Source: JBDSTW01 sp039914705 (GTDB lineage: Bacteria > Pseudomonadota > Gammaproteobacteria > SURF-13). From it: 5,790 nt of DNA. Shown in pieces: positions 1-5,762 of this stretch. Numbering within the stretch: the first letter of the stretch is position 1; the number at the start of each line of letters is the position of its first letter. The stretch spans positions 1-5,790 of the forward strand of contig JBDSOT010000162.1 of the NCBI GenBank assembly GCA_039914705.1, read 5' to 3'. The notes beneath the pieces are model-generated. The model saw only the letters and a list, made by a program, of their open reading frames with translations, did no database searches and was not told the origin of the DNA. The position numbers and the translations under genes were made by a program.

Positions 1-57
1 CAACGGCTACATTGTTGCCCTTAATCTCGCGCCCACCACCCCGCCCTGGTTGAGGGC
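1..57. repeat. Inverted repeat, left arm (fold-back junction at window edge)
   Basis: These 57 bases are the exact reverse complement of 395-451, with no mismatch. Identity stops abruptly at 58 versus 394. The left end of the match coincides with the window edge, so its true extent cannot be seen. Positions 46-57 (GCCCTCAACCAG on the minus strand) encode the plausible native SecD residues ALNQ, so the real switch probably lies in this 12-base shared stretch. Positions 1-45 are then foreign to this locus. The likeliest cause is a template switch during amplification, or an assembly error at a contig end. Confidence 0.95.
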
Positions 58-738
58 AAGATCACGCGTGGTGCGCTGCTCAGCCTCGCCAACGGAGGCT
101 GTTAAGTAATAGTCGCCGGCACCGTCACGCTCTTTAAGCAACAAGGTGCGATATTCCTCATGGATAACCTCGTTGGCCCGGTCGCGCTCGGCGCTGCTGC
201 GGAACTTGAGTTCCACTCCACGGTTGGTGCGTGCGATAGTGATATAACGCACCTTTTTATCGCGCAATAGGGTGCGCAAATCGCTTGCGTAGCGTTCCTC
301 GGCCTGTTTGACGGCGGCCTCCATATCCACTTCCATTAAAAAGTGCACGCCGCCCCGCAAATCGAGACCCAGATACATGGGTTCGGCGTTAAGCGCCCTC
401 AACCAGGGCGGGGTGGTGGGCGCGAGATTAAGGGCAACAATGTAGCCGTTGCCCAGTCCATCCCTGATGATGTCTTTTGCCTTAAGCTGGGCATCGTCAT
501 TGCTAAATCGCACCAGCAGCGCATGTTCACCCATACTGATGGATTGGTAATTGATGGAGGCCTGTTTGAGTAATTGCTGAATCTTTGTCTGCGTAGCGGC
601 ATCAAGTTTGGTAGTGCGGGTGGGGGAAATTTGCACGGCCGGATCTTCGCCGTAAAGATTCGGCAGCGCGTAAATAAAACCCACAGCTACAATGACGAGA
701 ACGAGCAAATACTTCCAGAGCGGATACTGATTGGTCAT
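7..738 (-). CDS. secD: Protein translocase subunit SecD, N-terminal part only (3' end missing, false C-terminus)
   Basis: SecD is an inner-membrane RND-type subunit that, with SecF and YajC, uses the proton motive force to help proteins exit SecYEG on the periplasmic side. Only the N-terminal third is present (E. coli SecD is about 615 residues). One membrane segment lies near residues 8-27, followed by ALPNLYGEDPAVQIS at 24-38, typical of proteobacterial SecD. The conserved LGLDLRGGVHFLMEVD motif is at 123-138, followed by part of the first periplasmic domain. The start is the ATG at 736-738, with a weak GGGA about 8 bases upstream, 33 bases after yajC. Residues 1-231 are native. The last 12 residues (GGVVGARLRATM) and the TAG at 7-9 come from the inverted copy at 1-57, where the family normally continues into a conserved LRNRVNELGV-like stretch. 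The stop is therefore not evidence of a pseudogene. The identity is certain; the C-terminus is not real SecD. Confidence 0.95.
   Translation of the reverse strand: MTNQYPLWKYLLVLVIVAVGFIYALPNLYGEDPAVQISPTRTTKLDAATQTKIQQLLKQASINYQSISMGEHALLVRFSNDDAQLKAKDIIRDGLGNGYIVALNLAPTTPPWLRALNAEPMYLGLDLRGGVHFLMEVDMEAAVKQAEERYASDLRTLLRDKKVRYITIARTNRGVELKFRSSAERDRANEVIHEEYRTLLLKERDGAGDYYLTASVGEAEQRTTRDLALNQGGVVGARLRATM
395..451. repeat. Inverted repeat, right arm (native copy inside secD)
   Basis: This is the partner of 1-57, separated from it by 337 bases. Here the sequence is in its native setting: on the minus strand it encodes SecD residues of about 96-115 (NGYIVALNLAPTTPPWLRAL) in an uninterrupted frame. 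Its outer end contains a small hairpin at 395-409 (GCCCT, loop CAACC, AGGGC). A short self-complementary element of this kind could promote strand switching. Confidence 0.95.
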
Positions 739-771
739 GAAATTGATCCCGGCGAGACGTCGAATATGAGG

Positions 772-1104
772 TTACAGGGCCTTGATGGTGCCTTTGGGCA
801 ACACGGTCGCGACCGCCTGGCGTTGCACCCTGACTTTAACGCCATCGCTGATCTCGACGCTGACGAAATCAGCGCCAAGGTCAGTAATGCGGCCCAGGAG
901 TCCGCCGCTGGTGATCACTTCATCGTCTTTGTCCAAGGCTGATACCAAAGCTTTATGTTCCTTGGCGCGTTTCATTTGCGGGCGAATCAACAGGAAATAA
1001 AACACCAGAAAAATGATAAGGAGGGGTAAGAAGCTCATTAAACCATTAGCAGGGCCTGCCACAGGGGCGGTTTGCGCCAAGGCATCTTCAATAAAAAAAC
1101 TCAT
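772..1104 (-). CDS. yajC: Sec translocon accessory protein YajC
   Basis: YajC is a small inner-membrane partner of SecDF in the Sec holotranslocon. The 110-residue protein matches the family's usual length (110 in E. coli). A short N-terminal stretch with ALAQTAPVAG precedes a single membrane helix at about 22-41, ending in the diagnostic LIRPQMKRAKEH (39-50). The cytoplasmic domain that follows contains DEVITSGGLLGRI (61-73) and the typical C-terminal VLPKGTIK. The start is the ATG at 1102-1104, with AAAGG upstream across an A-rich spacer of about 7 bases. It lies 33 bases before secD, so the two genes are almost certainly co-transcribed. A 133-base gap separates it from tgt, leaving room for an internal promoter. 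Identification is firm. Confidence 0.97.
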   Translation of the reverse strand: MSFFIEDALAQTAPVAGPANGLMSFLPLLIIFLVFYFLLIRPQMKRAKEHKALVSALDKDDEVITSGGLLGRITDLGADFVSVEISDGVKVRVQRQAVATVLPKGTIKAL

Positions 1105-1237
1105 ATTTTTTCCTTTGCAGAGGGGACATTATGGTTGAGATTTGTTAAACCCTACGCCAGCGTTGCGAAAAAGGCAGACGTGGCAGGAGGCTGCTATAAA
1201 CTGGCTAAGGACATTGGTTGACTATAATAGTCGCGAA

Positions 1238-2353
1238 TTATGCCACAGCGAGCGGGCTTTGCGCGCGTTTTGCGTGGAACTCGGCTACAAAGCGATCTAA
1301 TGTCCCTTCATTAATGGCCGTGCGCAGGCCGCTCATTAATTCCTGATAGTAATAGAGATTATGAATAGTATTGAGCCGCGCGCCGAGGATTTCATTGGTC
1401 TTGTCGAGGTGGCGCAGGTAAGCGCGGCTGTAATTCCGGCAGGTGTAGCAGGGGCAGGTTTCATCGAGCGGGCGCGTATCGAATTGGTACTGGCTGTTGC
1501 GGATACGGATGCTGCCCGCATGGACGAACAGATGGCCGTTACGCGCATTGCGCGTCGGCATCACGCAATCGAACATGTCGATGCCCAGTTGCACCGCCTC
1601 GACAATATCTTCCGGTGTACCTACACCCATTAAGTAACGCGGTCGCTCGGCGGGCATCTGCGGCAGCAGGTGCATAAGGATACGTTCTCGTTCAGCCTTC
1701 GTTTCCCCAACGGAAAGACCGCCGATGGCATAGCCATCGAAGCCGATCTCCAGCAGTCCTTGCAGGGAAAGTGCGCGCAGGTGATCGTGCATACCGCCCT
1801 GCACAATACCGAACAGGGCAGCCGGATTACCCGCATGTGCAACGCGGCTGCGTGCCGCCCAGCGCAAGGATAATTCCATGGAGGTCAGCGCTGTCTGTTC
1901 ATCAGCCGGGTAGGGCGTGCACTCATCGAATACCATAACGATATCGGCACCCAAACTCCGCTGCACCGCCATGGATTCCTCCGGCCCCAGAAAGACTTTA
2001 TCGCCATTCACCGGCGAACTGAAGGTTACGCCATGCTCGGAAATCTTGCGCAGGGCACCGAGGCTGAATACCTGGAAGCCGCCAGAGTCGGTAAGGATCG
2101 GGCCTTGCCAGTGCATGAAGTCGTGCAGATCACCGTGCGCGGCAATGACATCGGCACCGGGGCGCAGCATCAGGTGAAAGGTATTGCCAAGGATAATCTC
2201 GGCACCGATGGATAACAATTCCTCTGGCGTCATTGCCTTAACTGTCCCGTAGGTGCCCACGGGCATGAACGCCGGAGTCTGCACAACGCCACGCTCGAAT
2301 GTGAGACACCCGCGCCGGGCCGTGCCTTGCGTTTTCAGCAATTCAAAGTTCAT
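1238..2353 (-). CDS. tgt: Queuine tRNA-ribosyltransferase (tRNA-guanine transglycosylase)
   Basis: Tgt swaps guanine 34 of the GUN-anticodon tRNAs (Asp, Asn, His, Tyr) for the queuosine precursor preQ1, acting in the cytoplasm just before QueA. The 371-residue TIM-barrel protein closely tracks the E. coli enzyme (375). Asp89 in TDSGGFQVFSLG is the general acid/base. Asp143 in FDECTPYPAD and the VQGG at 184-187 form the base pocket. Asp262 in MFDCVMPTRNARNG is the covalent nucleophile. Zinc ligands are Cys300, Cys302, Cys305 and His331 (CPCYTC...NTIHN). All key residues are intact. I chose the ATG at 2351-2353 because MNFELLKTQGTARRG aligns with the E. coli N-terminus. An in-frame TTG at 2387-2389 would add 12 residues, but neither start has a clear Shine-Dalgarno sequence, which suggests translation linked to queA, 69 bases upstream. 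Confidence 0.97.
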   Translation of the reverse strand: MNFELLKTQGTARRGCLTFERGVVQTPAFMPVGTYGTVKAMTPEELLSIGAEIILGNTFHLMLRPGADVIAAHGDLHDFMHWQGPILTDSGGFQVFSLGALRKISEHGVTFSSPVNGDKVFLGPEESMAVQRSLGADIVMVFDECTPYPADEQTALTSMELSLRWAARSRVAHAGNPAALFGIVQGGMHDHLRALSLQGLLEIGFDGYAIGGLSVGETKAERERILMHLLPQMPAERPRYLMGVGTPEDIVEAVQLGIDMFDCVMPTRNARNGHLFVHAGSIRIRNSQYQFDTRPLDETCPCYTCRNYSRAYLRHLDKTNEILGARLNTIHNLYYYQELMSGLRTAINEGTLDRFVAEFHAKRAQSPLAVA

Positions 2354-2422
2354 GGGAGGCCGTGACCAGGGCGCAGATGCAAGATGCAAGTACAGTCATT
2401 CATTTCACTTTGGGTTTGTAAT

Positions 2423-3487
2423 CTAATTTTTCGGCAACACGAACATCGCATCGCCGTAACTAAAAAATCGGTAATGCTGTTCAACGGCGTGTTGATAAGC
2501 AGCCAGTACATTATCCCTGCCGGCAAAGGCGCACACCAGCATCAGCAAGGTTGATTCCGGCAGATGGAAATTGGTGATCAGCCCATCCACGCAGTTAAAC
2601 CGGTAGCCGGGATAAATAAAAATATCCGTCTCGCCGCAGTATGGCTCGATCTCGCCGGTGCGTGAAGCGCTTTCCAGTGCACGCGCACTGGTCGTGCCTA
2701 CGGCAATCACGCGGCCGCCGCGCGCACGGGTAGCGCGTACCTGCTCGCAGACGCCCGCCGGCACAGCGATGTGCTCGCAATGCATCTTATGATCTTCGAT
2801 AATATCCACCCGCATCGGCTCGAAGGTACCCGCGCCCACGTGCAGCGTAATAAACGCGCTTTCAATTCCGCGCGCGGCCAATGAATCTAATAATGGCTGA
2901 TCGAAGTGCAGCCCGGCAGTAGGGGCAGCAACGGCACCTTTATTACGCGCATAAACGGTTTGGTAACGTTCTTCATCTTCTATCCCGGCGGGGCGGGCGA
3001 TATAAGGTGGCAGCGGCACCTCGCCGATGTCATCCAGAATATCCGCCACCGGGCGCGGATCGTCAAAATAAAGCTCGAACAGATTATCCTGACGGCTTAA
3101 TACCTCGACGGACACCGATCTTTGCGTACCCACAGAGTTGGAATCATTGCCCATGGCTGCGAGCAGCAAACGACTGCCTGTCTGCGGAGCCTTGCTGGCA
3201 CGCACCATCGCCAGCACACGATGTTCATCCATGATGCGTTCAACCATTACCTCAACCTTGCCGCCGCTCTGCTTAATACCGTGCATACGCGCCTTCATGA
3301 CACGGGTGTCGTTGAACACCAATAAATCGCCGGGCTTGAGTATGGCCGGTAAATCTGTGAACTGCCGATCCTCCCAACAACCATTTCCTCCATTGAGAAA
3401 AAGTAAACGGCTTTGATTGCGTTGCGGAGGCGGATGCTGGGCAATTAAGGAGGGCGGAAGGTCAAAATAAAAATCGCGGCGGTGCAT
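2423..3487 (-). CDS. queA: S-adenosylmethionine:tRNA ribosyltransferase-isomerase QueA
   Basis: QueA transfers and isomerises the ribosyl group of S-adenosylmethionine onto preQ1 in tRNA, giving epoxyqueuosine, the penultimate step of queuosine synthesis after Tgt. The protein is 354 residues (356 in E. coli). Family blocks are in order: LLVFNDTRVMKAR (55-67), GAVAAPTAGLHFD (184-196), ITLHVGAGTFEP (213-224), AVGTTSARALES (262-273), IYPGY (291-295), LITNFHLPESTLLMLV (303-318) and YRFFSYGDAMFV (339-350). No block is missing. The start is placed at the ATG at 3485-3487 because MHRRDFYFDLPPSLIA aligns with the family N-terminus. Its ribosome site is awkward: the only strong purine run (CAGGAG) ends 21 bases upstream, directly against another in-frame ATG at 3506-3508. 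An N-terminus 7 residues longer therefore remains possible. It is the first gene of the queA-tgt-yajC-secD operon. Confidence 0.97.
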   Translation of the reverse strand: MHRRDFYFDLPPSLIAQHPPPQRNQSRLLFLNGGNGCWEDRQFTDLPAILKPGDLLVFNDTRVMKARMHGIKQSGGKVEVMVERIMDEHRVLAMVRASKAPQTGSRLLLAAMGNDSNSVGTQRSVSVEVLSRQDNLFELYFDDPRPVADILDDIGEVPLPPYIARPAGIEDEERYQTVYARNKGAVAAPTAGLHFDQPLLDSLAARGIESAFITLHVGAGTFEPMRVDIIEDHKMHCEHIAVPAGVCEQVRATRARGGRVIAVGTTSARALESASRTGEIEPYCGETDIFIYPGYRFNCVDGLITNFHLPESTLLMLVCAFAGRDNVLAAYQHAVEQHYRFFSYGDAMFVLPKN

Positions 3488-3566
3488 GTGTTCGCATAAT
3501 ACCACCATCTCCTGCCCGCTCGGACAGGCCGTTGGCCAGAAATCAGCAGGCCTTACTCGCCATAGG

Positions 3567-3596
3567 GTGAAATGCATCACGCATTTCATTTATACT
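3567..3596 (+). promoter_or_regulatory. Probable sigma-70 promoter of the tRNA-Leu gene
   Basis: A -10 box TATACT (3591-3596, five of six consensus bases) follows a weaker -35 box GTGAAA (3567-3572, four of six) with 18 bases between. The GC-rich run just downstream (GCGCGC, 3597-3602) is the kind of discriminator linked to stringent control of stable-RNA promoters in proteobacteria. The mature tRNA starts at 3606, leaving only a very short leader. The call rests on sequence match and position and has no direct evidence behind it. Confidence 0.6.
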
Positions 3597-3605
3597 GCGC
3601 GCAGT

Positions 3606-3689
3606 GCCGGGATGGCGGAACTGGTAGACGCGCCGGACTCAAAATCCGGTGATGGTGACATCGTGTCGGTTCGACTCCGACTCTCGGTA
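3606..3689 (+). tRNA. tRNA-Leu, anticodon CAA
   Basis: This 84-base class II tRNA reads UUG leucine codons. Acceptor arms GCCGGGA (3606-3612) and TCTCGGT (3682-3688) pair over seven positions, two of them G-U. The discriminator base is A at 3689, as leucyl-tRNA synthetase expects. The D stem is GCG/CGC around a loop containing GG. The anticodon stem is CCGGA/TCCGG (3633-3637 and 3645-3649) with loop CTCAAAA and anticodon CAA at 3640-3642. A long variable arm (GATG/CATC) marks a Leu/Ser-type tRNA. The T arm is GTCGG, TTCGACT, CCGAC. No CCA is encoded: the next bases are CTT, so the 3' end would rely on CCA-adding enzyme. The gene reads divergently from queA. A CAA anticodon is not a substrate of the neighbouring queuosine enzymes. 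Confidence 0.96.
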
Positions 3690-3845
3690 CTTATATAACA
3701 ATGAGTTACGTATATTTGACTGCTGCACCAGTTTGAGGTTGGGCCAATTTTGTGCCATTCATGGCGAGTTGGCAGCAAACTTGCCAAACGATCTTGTCCA
3801 CATAGCGCAGGACCATTTTTATATCCCGCGACTCACCATCGCAGT

Positions 3846-4037
3846 CAACGACTCGCTCAATGTGATCCTGTTTACGCTTATCGTTTTGAAGGCGAGTGTT
3901 TCGACACAGTTGACTGTGCAGGTTATGTCCGTGAGGTTGTAGCTACCGGATTGTCGCGGTCCGATTTGGCGGATGACTTGCGTGTTTGGTTAAGTGCGCA
4001 GTTTATGCAGCATCTTTCTATTACAATCCATTCTTAA
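3846..4037 (+). pseudogene. Degraded C-terminal remnant resembling UTP-glucose-1-phosphate uridylyltransferase (GalU)
   Basis: One forward frame reads QRLAQCDPVYAYRFEGECFD and continues to a TAA at 4035-4037. VYAYRFEG is the hallmark string near the C-terminus of GalU-type nucleotidyltransferases. The next roughly 35 residues align without a gap to the usual pattern (Y/F-D, then GY, then V..GL, then DL...LR.WL). The normally conserved Cys-Gly-Ser-Lys after the Asp is replaced by TVDC, removing residues the family keeps. The upstream 130 bases in this frame do not resemble GalU, there is no plausible start with a ribosome site, and intact GalU is about 290 residues. I infer a broken, drifting gene end. 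The comparison is from memory of the family; a chance match cannot be excluded. Confidence 0.45.
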
Positions 4038-4153
4038 AACTCCTTGCGTGTCGCCACTAGCAAAACGTATTTGCAATCATCGGAAATACTAGCGTAGCAT
4101 CGGTTGAGTATTCGTTTTCGTAGCCAAGGGACGGCCTCTTTCAAAAACTAACA

Positions 4154-4160
4154 AAGGAGG
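4154..4160 (+). promoter_or_regulatory. Strong Shine-Dalgarno site that decides an ATT start
   Basis: AAGGAGG is a near-perfect anti-16S complement, followed by 8 bases and then the ATT at 4169-4171. No ATG, GTG or TTG lies in that reading frame between the upstream in-frame TAG (4121-4123) and the coding region. The nearby GTG (4164-4166) is in another frame. The site therefore points at ATT as the start codon, or at an ATG altered by mutation or sequencing error. Confidence 0.75.
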
Positions 4161-4168
4161 GTTGTGCC

Positions 4169-4390
4169 ATTAAATCAACTACTATCACCGGACTTATCTT
4201 AATCATCCTCGGTATCGTGGCCCTTGCCTATCAGGGAATTACCTACACGACGCGCGAGAAAGTCATTGACATTGGCCCCATTCATGCGACTGCCGAGACT
4301 GAGAAAACCATTCCGTTGCCACCGTTGTTAGGCGGCCTTGCACTGGTGGGTGGAATTGTACTGGTTGTGGTCGGGGCTAAAAAATCATGA
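4169..4390 (+). CDS. Small two-helix membrane protein, DUF3185-like, apparent ATT start
   Basis: The 73-residue product has the layout of the DUF3185 family, whose function I do not know. A first membrane helix (about 5-20, TITGLILIILGIVALA) is followed by YQGITYTTREKVIDIGPI, then a short polar loop and KTIPLPPLLGG. A second helix (about 55-70) ends in GAKKS. The YxG..YT...........GP and I.LPP pattern is what I recall of the family. The codon where the initiator methionine belongs is ATT, 8 bases after a strong AAGGAGG, and the next in-frame Met equivalent would lose the first helix. It lies 71 bases before the transporter gene on the same strand, so co-transcription is likely. It is too short, and lacks a standard start, for most gene finders to report. 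Both ends of the protein look complete. Confidence 0.75.
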   Translation: MKSTTITGLILIILGIVALAYQGITYTTREKVIDIGPIHATAETEKTIPLPPLLGGLALVGGIVLVVVGAKKS

Positions 4391-4448
4391 AGCATCTGTG
4401 ATCGATCATAGAAATTCCTGCGCACAAGGATGTGCCCGCTATTTTCAT

Positions 4449-4453
4449 AGGAA
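4449..4453 (+). promoter_or_regulatory. Shine-Dalgarno site fixing the transporter start at 4462
   Basis: AGGAA precedes the ATG at 4462 by 8 bases. The longer alternative, a GTG at 4432, has AAGGA only one base upstream, too close for initiation, and would add ten residues without family support. Confidence 0.65.
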
Positions 4454-4461
4454 CCGTTCGC

Positions 4462-5616
4462 ATGAGCAGTACCCTAACCGAAGAACTAAACGATACTGAA
4501 AAACCTTCGTCCGCCGAGTCCGAGCCGGTACTCCATAGCACCGTTGAATCCACTCATGTAGCCCTGACTGTGTTAGCCGTGTTGGCCGTTATCTTCGCGT
4601 TACATTGGGCGCAGCAGGTTTTAATTCCACTGGTGCTCAGCATATTACTCAGTTATGCATTGGGGCCGCTGGTAACGCGGCTGGAAAAATGGAAAATACC
4701 GCGCGCGCTGGGTGCCGCTGTCGTACTCATTGCCATTATTACCGGTATCGGTTATTCGGCCTATACACTGAGTGATGATTTGTCTACCGTCGTTACAAAA
4801 CTGCCGGCGGCCGCACAAAAACTGACGCGCACACTACGCGATGAGCGCAGCAAAGAGCCGGGCACCATCGACCAGGTTCAAAAGGCGGCTACCGAGATTG
4901 GCAAGGCCGCAGCTGTAGCCACAGGCAATACGGCTAAGACACCAGCCGTAGTGGTTGCACAACCCACATTCAATATCCGTGAATATTTCTGGGTCGGCAC
5001 GATGGGATTGTTGGCCCTTATTGGTCAGACCATCGTAGTGATTTTTACCGTTTATTTCCTGCTGGTTTCAGGCGATTTATTTAAGCGCAAGCTTGCGAAA
5101 ATTACCGGCCCCACGCTTGCCCGCAAACGGATCACCGTGCAAATTCTCGACGAGATTAACTCACAGATACAACGCTTCATGCTCGTGCAGGTATTCACCA
5201 GTATCATTGTCGGTTTAGCAACCTGGCTTGCCTTCCGATGGGTCGGCCTGGAACAGGCTGCCATGTGGGGGCTGGCCGCCGGCGTATTGAATTCAATTCC
5301 CTATCTAGGACCCGTTATCGTCACCGGTGGCACGGCTATCGTGGCGTTCATGCAATTCGGAACAATCAGCATGGCCTTGGTCGTCGGTGGAATCTCACTT
5401 GTCATCACCAGTCTCGAAGGTTTTTTGCTGACCCCATGGTTGACCAGCCGCGCGGGGCGCATGAATGCGGTTGTGGTATTTGTCGGCGTACTTTTCTGGG
5501 GTTGGCTGTGGGGCGTGTGGGGATTATTGCTGGGCATTCCGATCATCATGACTATCAAAGCGGTCTGTGATCACATCGAAGAATTGCAGTCCGTAGGGGA
5601 ACTATTGGGCGATTAG
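4462..5616 (+). CDS. AI-2E (PerM/UPF0118) family transporter
   Basis: This is a 384-residue inner-membrane protein of the AI-2E transporter family (Pfam PF01594). Characterised members include the AI-2 exporter TqsA and proposed sodium/proton antiporters, so the substrate here is unknown. After a polar N-terminus (1-31) come hydrophobic segments at about 32-49, 52-70, 82-103, 178-203, 240-260, 264-298, 303-325 and 335-364. Between the third and fourth lies a hydrophilic region (104-176) predicted outside the membrane. Family signatures are YFLLVSGDLFKRKL (198-211), ILDEINSQIQRF (228-239), LNSIPYLGPVI (276-286) and LTPWLTSRAGRMN near 323-335, followed by FWGWLWGVWGLLLGIPI (345-361). Length is normal and no frame break is seen. 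It follows the small DUF3185-like gene by 71 bases. The family is certain; specific function is not assignable. Confidence 0.92.
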   Translation: MSSTLTEELNDTEKPSSAESEPVLHSTVESTHVALTVLAVLAVIFALHWAQQVLIPLVLSILLSYALGPLVTRLEKWKIPRALGAAVVLIAIITGIGYSAYTLSDDLSTVVTKLPAAAQKLTRTLRDERSKEPGTIDQVQKAATEIGKAAAVATGNTAKTPAVVVAQPTFNIREYFWVGTMGLLALIGQTIVVIFTVYFLLVSGDLFKRKLAKITGPTLARKRITVQILDEINSQIQRFMLVQVFTSIIVGLATWLAFRWVGLEQAAMWGLAAGVLNSIPYLGPVIVTGGTAIVAFMQFGTISMALVVGGISLVITSLEGFLLTPWLTSRAGRMNAVVVFVGVLFWGWLWGVWGLLLGIPIIMTIKAVCDHIEELQSVGELLGD

Positions 5617-5751
5617 ATCCTCCATAAACCTGGATTGTGCATCCGTAGCTGCTCGTCTGAACTTACCAGAATATCACCTGTCGAATTAACCATGTGCCGT
5701 TAGCTTGATTGTTAGCGCTCTACAAATCCTATTTTAACCACTCAAGGAAAG

Positions 5752-5755
5752 AGGA
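5752..5755 (+). promoter_or_regulatory. Shine-Dalgarno site of the gene entering at the right edge
   Basis: AGGA lies in a purine-rich run (AAGGAAAGAGGAAATAATT) and stands 7 bases before the ATG at 5763. The spacing and A-rich context are typical of a well-translated gene. Confidence 0.55.
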
Positions 5756-5762
5756 AATAATT

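Larger units (their letters stand above)
3690..4168. other. 479-base gap without an intact gene
   Basis: The gap between the tRNA and the small membrane-protein gene has no intact coding region that I can support. It holds the GalU-like remnant (about 3846-4037). There is also a 6-bp stem, TTGGCA/TGCCAA, at 3769-3787, but no T-run follows it, so I do not call a terminator. A weak TTGCAA (4071-4076) and TAGCAT (4095-4100) pair, 18 bases apart, might be a promoter for the small gene at 4169, but the match is poor. Sequence next to a tRNA 3' end is a common place for insertion and decay. I see no duplicated tRNA end, integrase or insertion sequence. Confidence 0.6.

Noticed and set aside
7..9. 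In-frame TAG suggesting a secD pseudogene
   Set aside because: The stop lies inside the inverted copy of 395-451, so it reflects the fold-back and not decay of secD.
1361..1633. Forward open frames opposite tgt, queA and secD
   Set aside because: They are antisense shadows of well-conserved genes, without ribosome sites or recognisable domains.
3606..3689. Functional link between tRNA-Leu and the adjacent queuosine genes
   Set aside because: Tgt and QueA act on GUN anticodons (Asp, Asn, His, Tyr); CAA is not a substrate, so adjacency is only synteny.
3769..3787. Hairpin TTGGCA/TGCCAA as a terminator for the tRNA
   Set aside because: The stem is only 6 bp and no T-run follows it.
3905..3918. 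Palindrome CACAGT-TG-ACTGTG as an operator or LexA site
   Set aside because: It does not fit the CTG-N10-CAG LexA pattern and lies within the GalU-like reading frame, far from any promoter.
3649..3942. Forward reading frame running out of the tRNA gene
   Set aside because: It starts inside the tRNA variable arm, has no ribosome site and resembles no family; it overlaps the GalU-like frame.
4399..4408. 10-bp palindrome TGATCGATCA between the small protein and the transporter gene
   Set aside because: It is made of two overlapping GATC-type units and is short enough to be chance; no other regulatory signal accompanies it.
4432..4461. Ten-residue N-terminal extension of the transporter from a GTG at 4432
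   Set aside because: The purine run sits one base from the GTG, too close, while the ATG at 4462 has well-spaced AGGAA.
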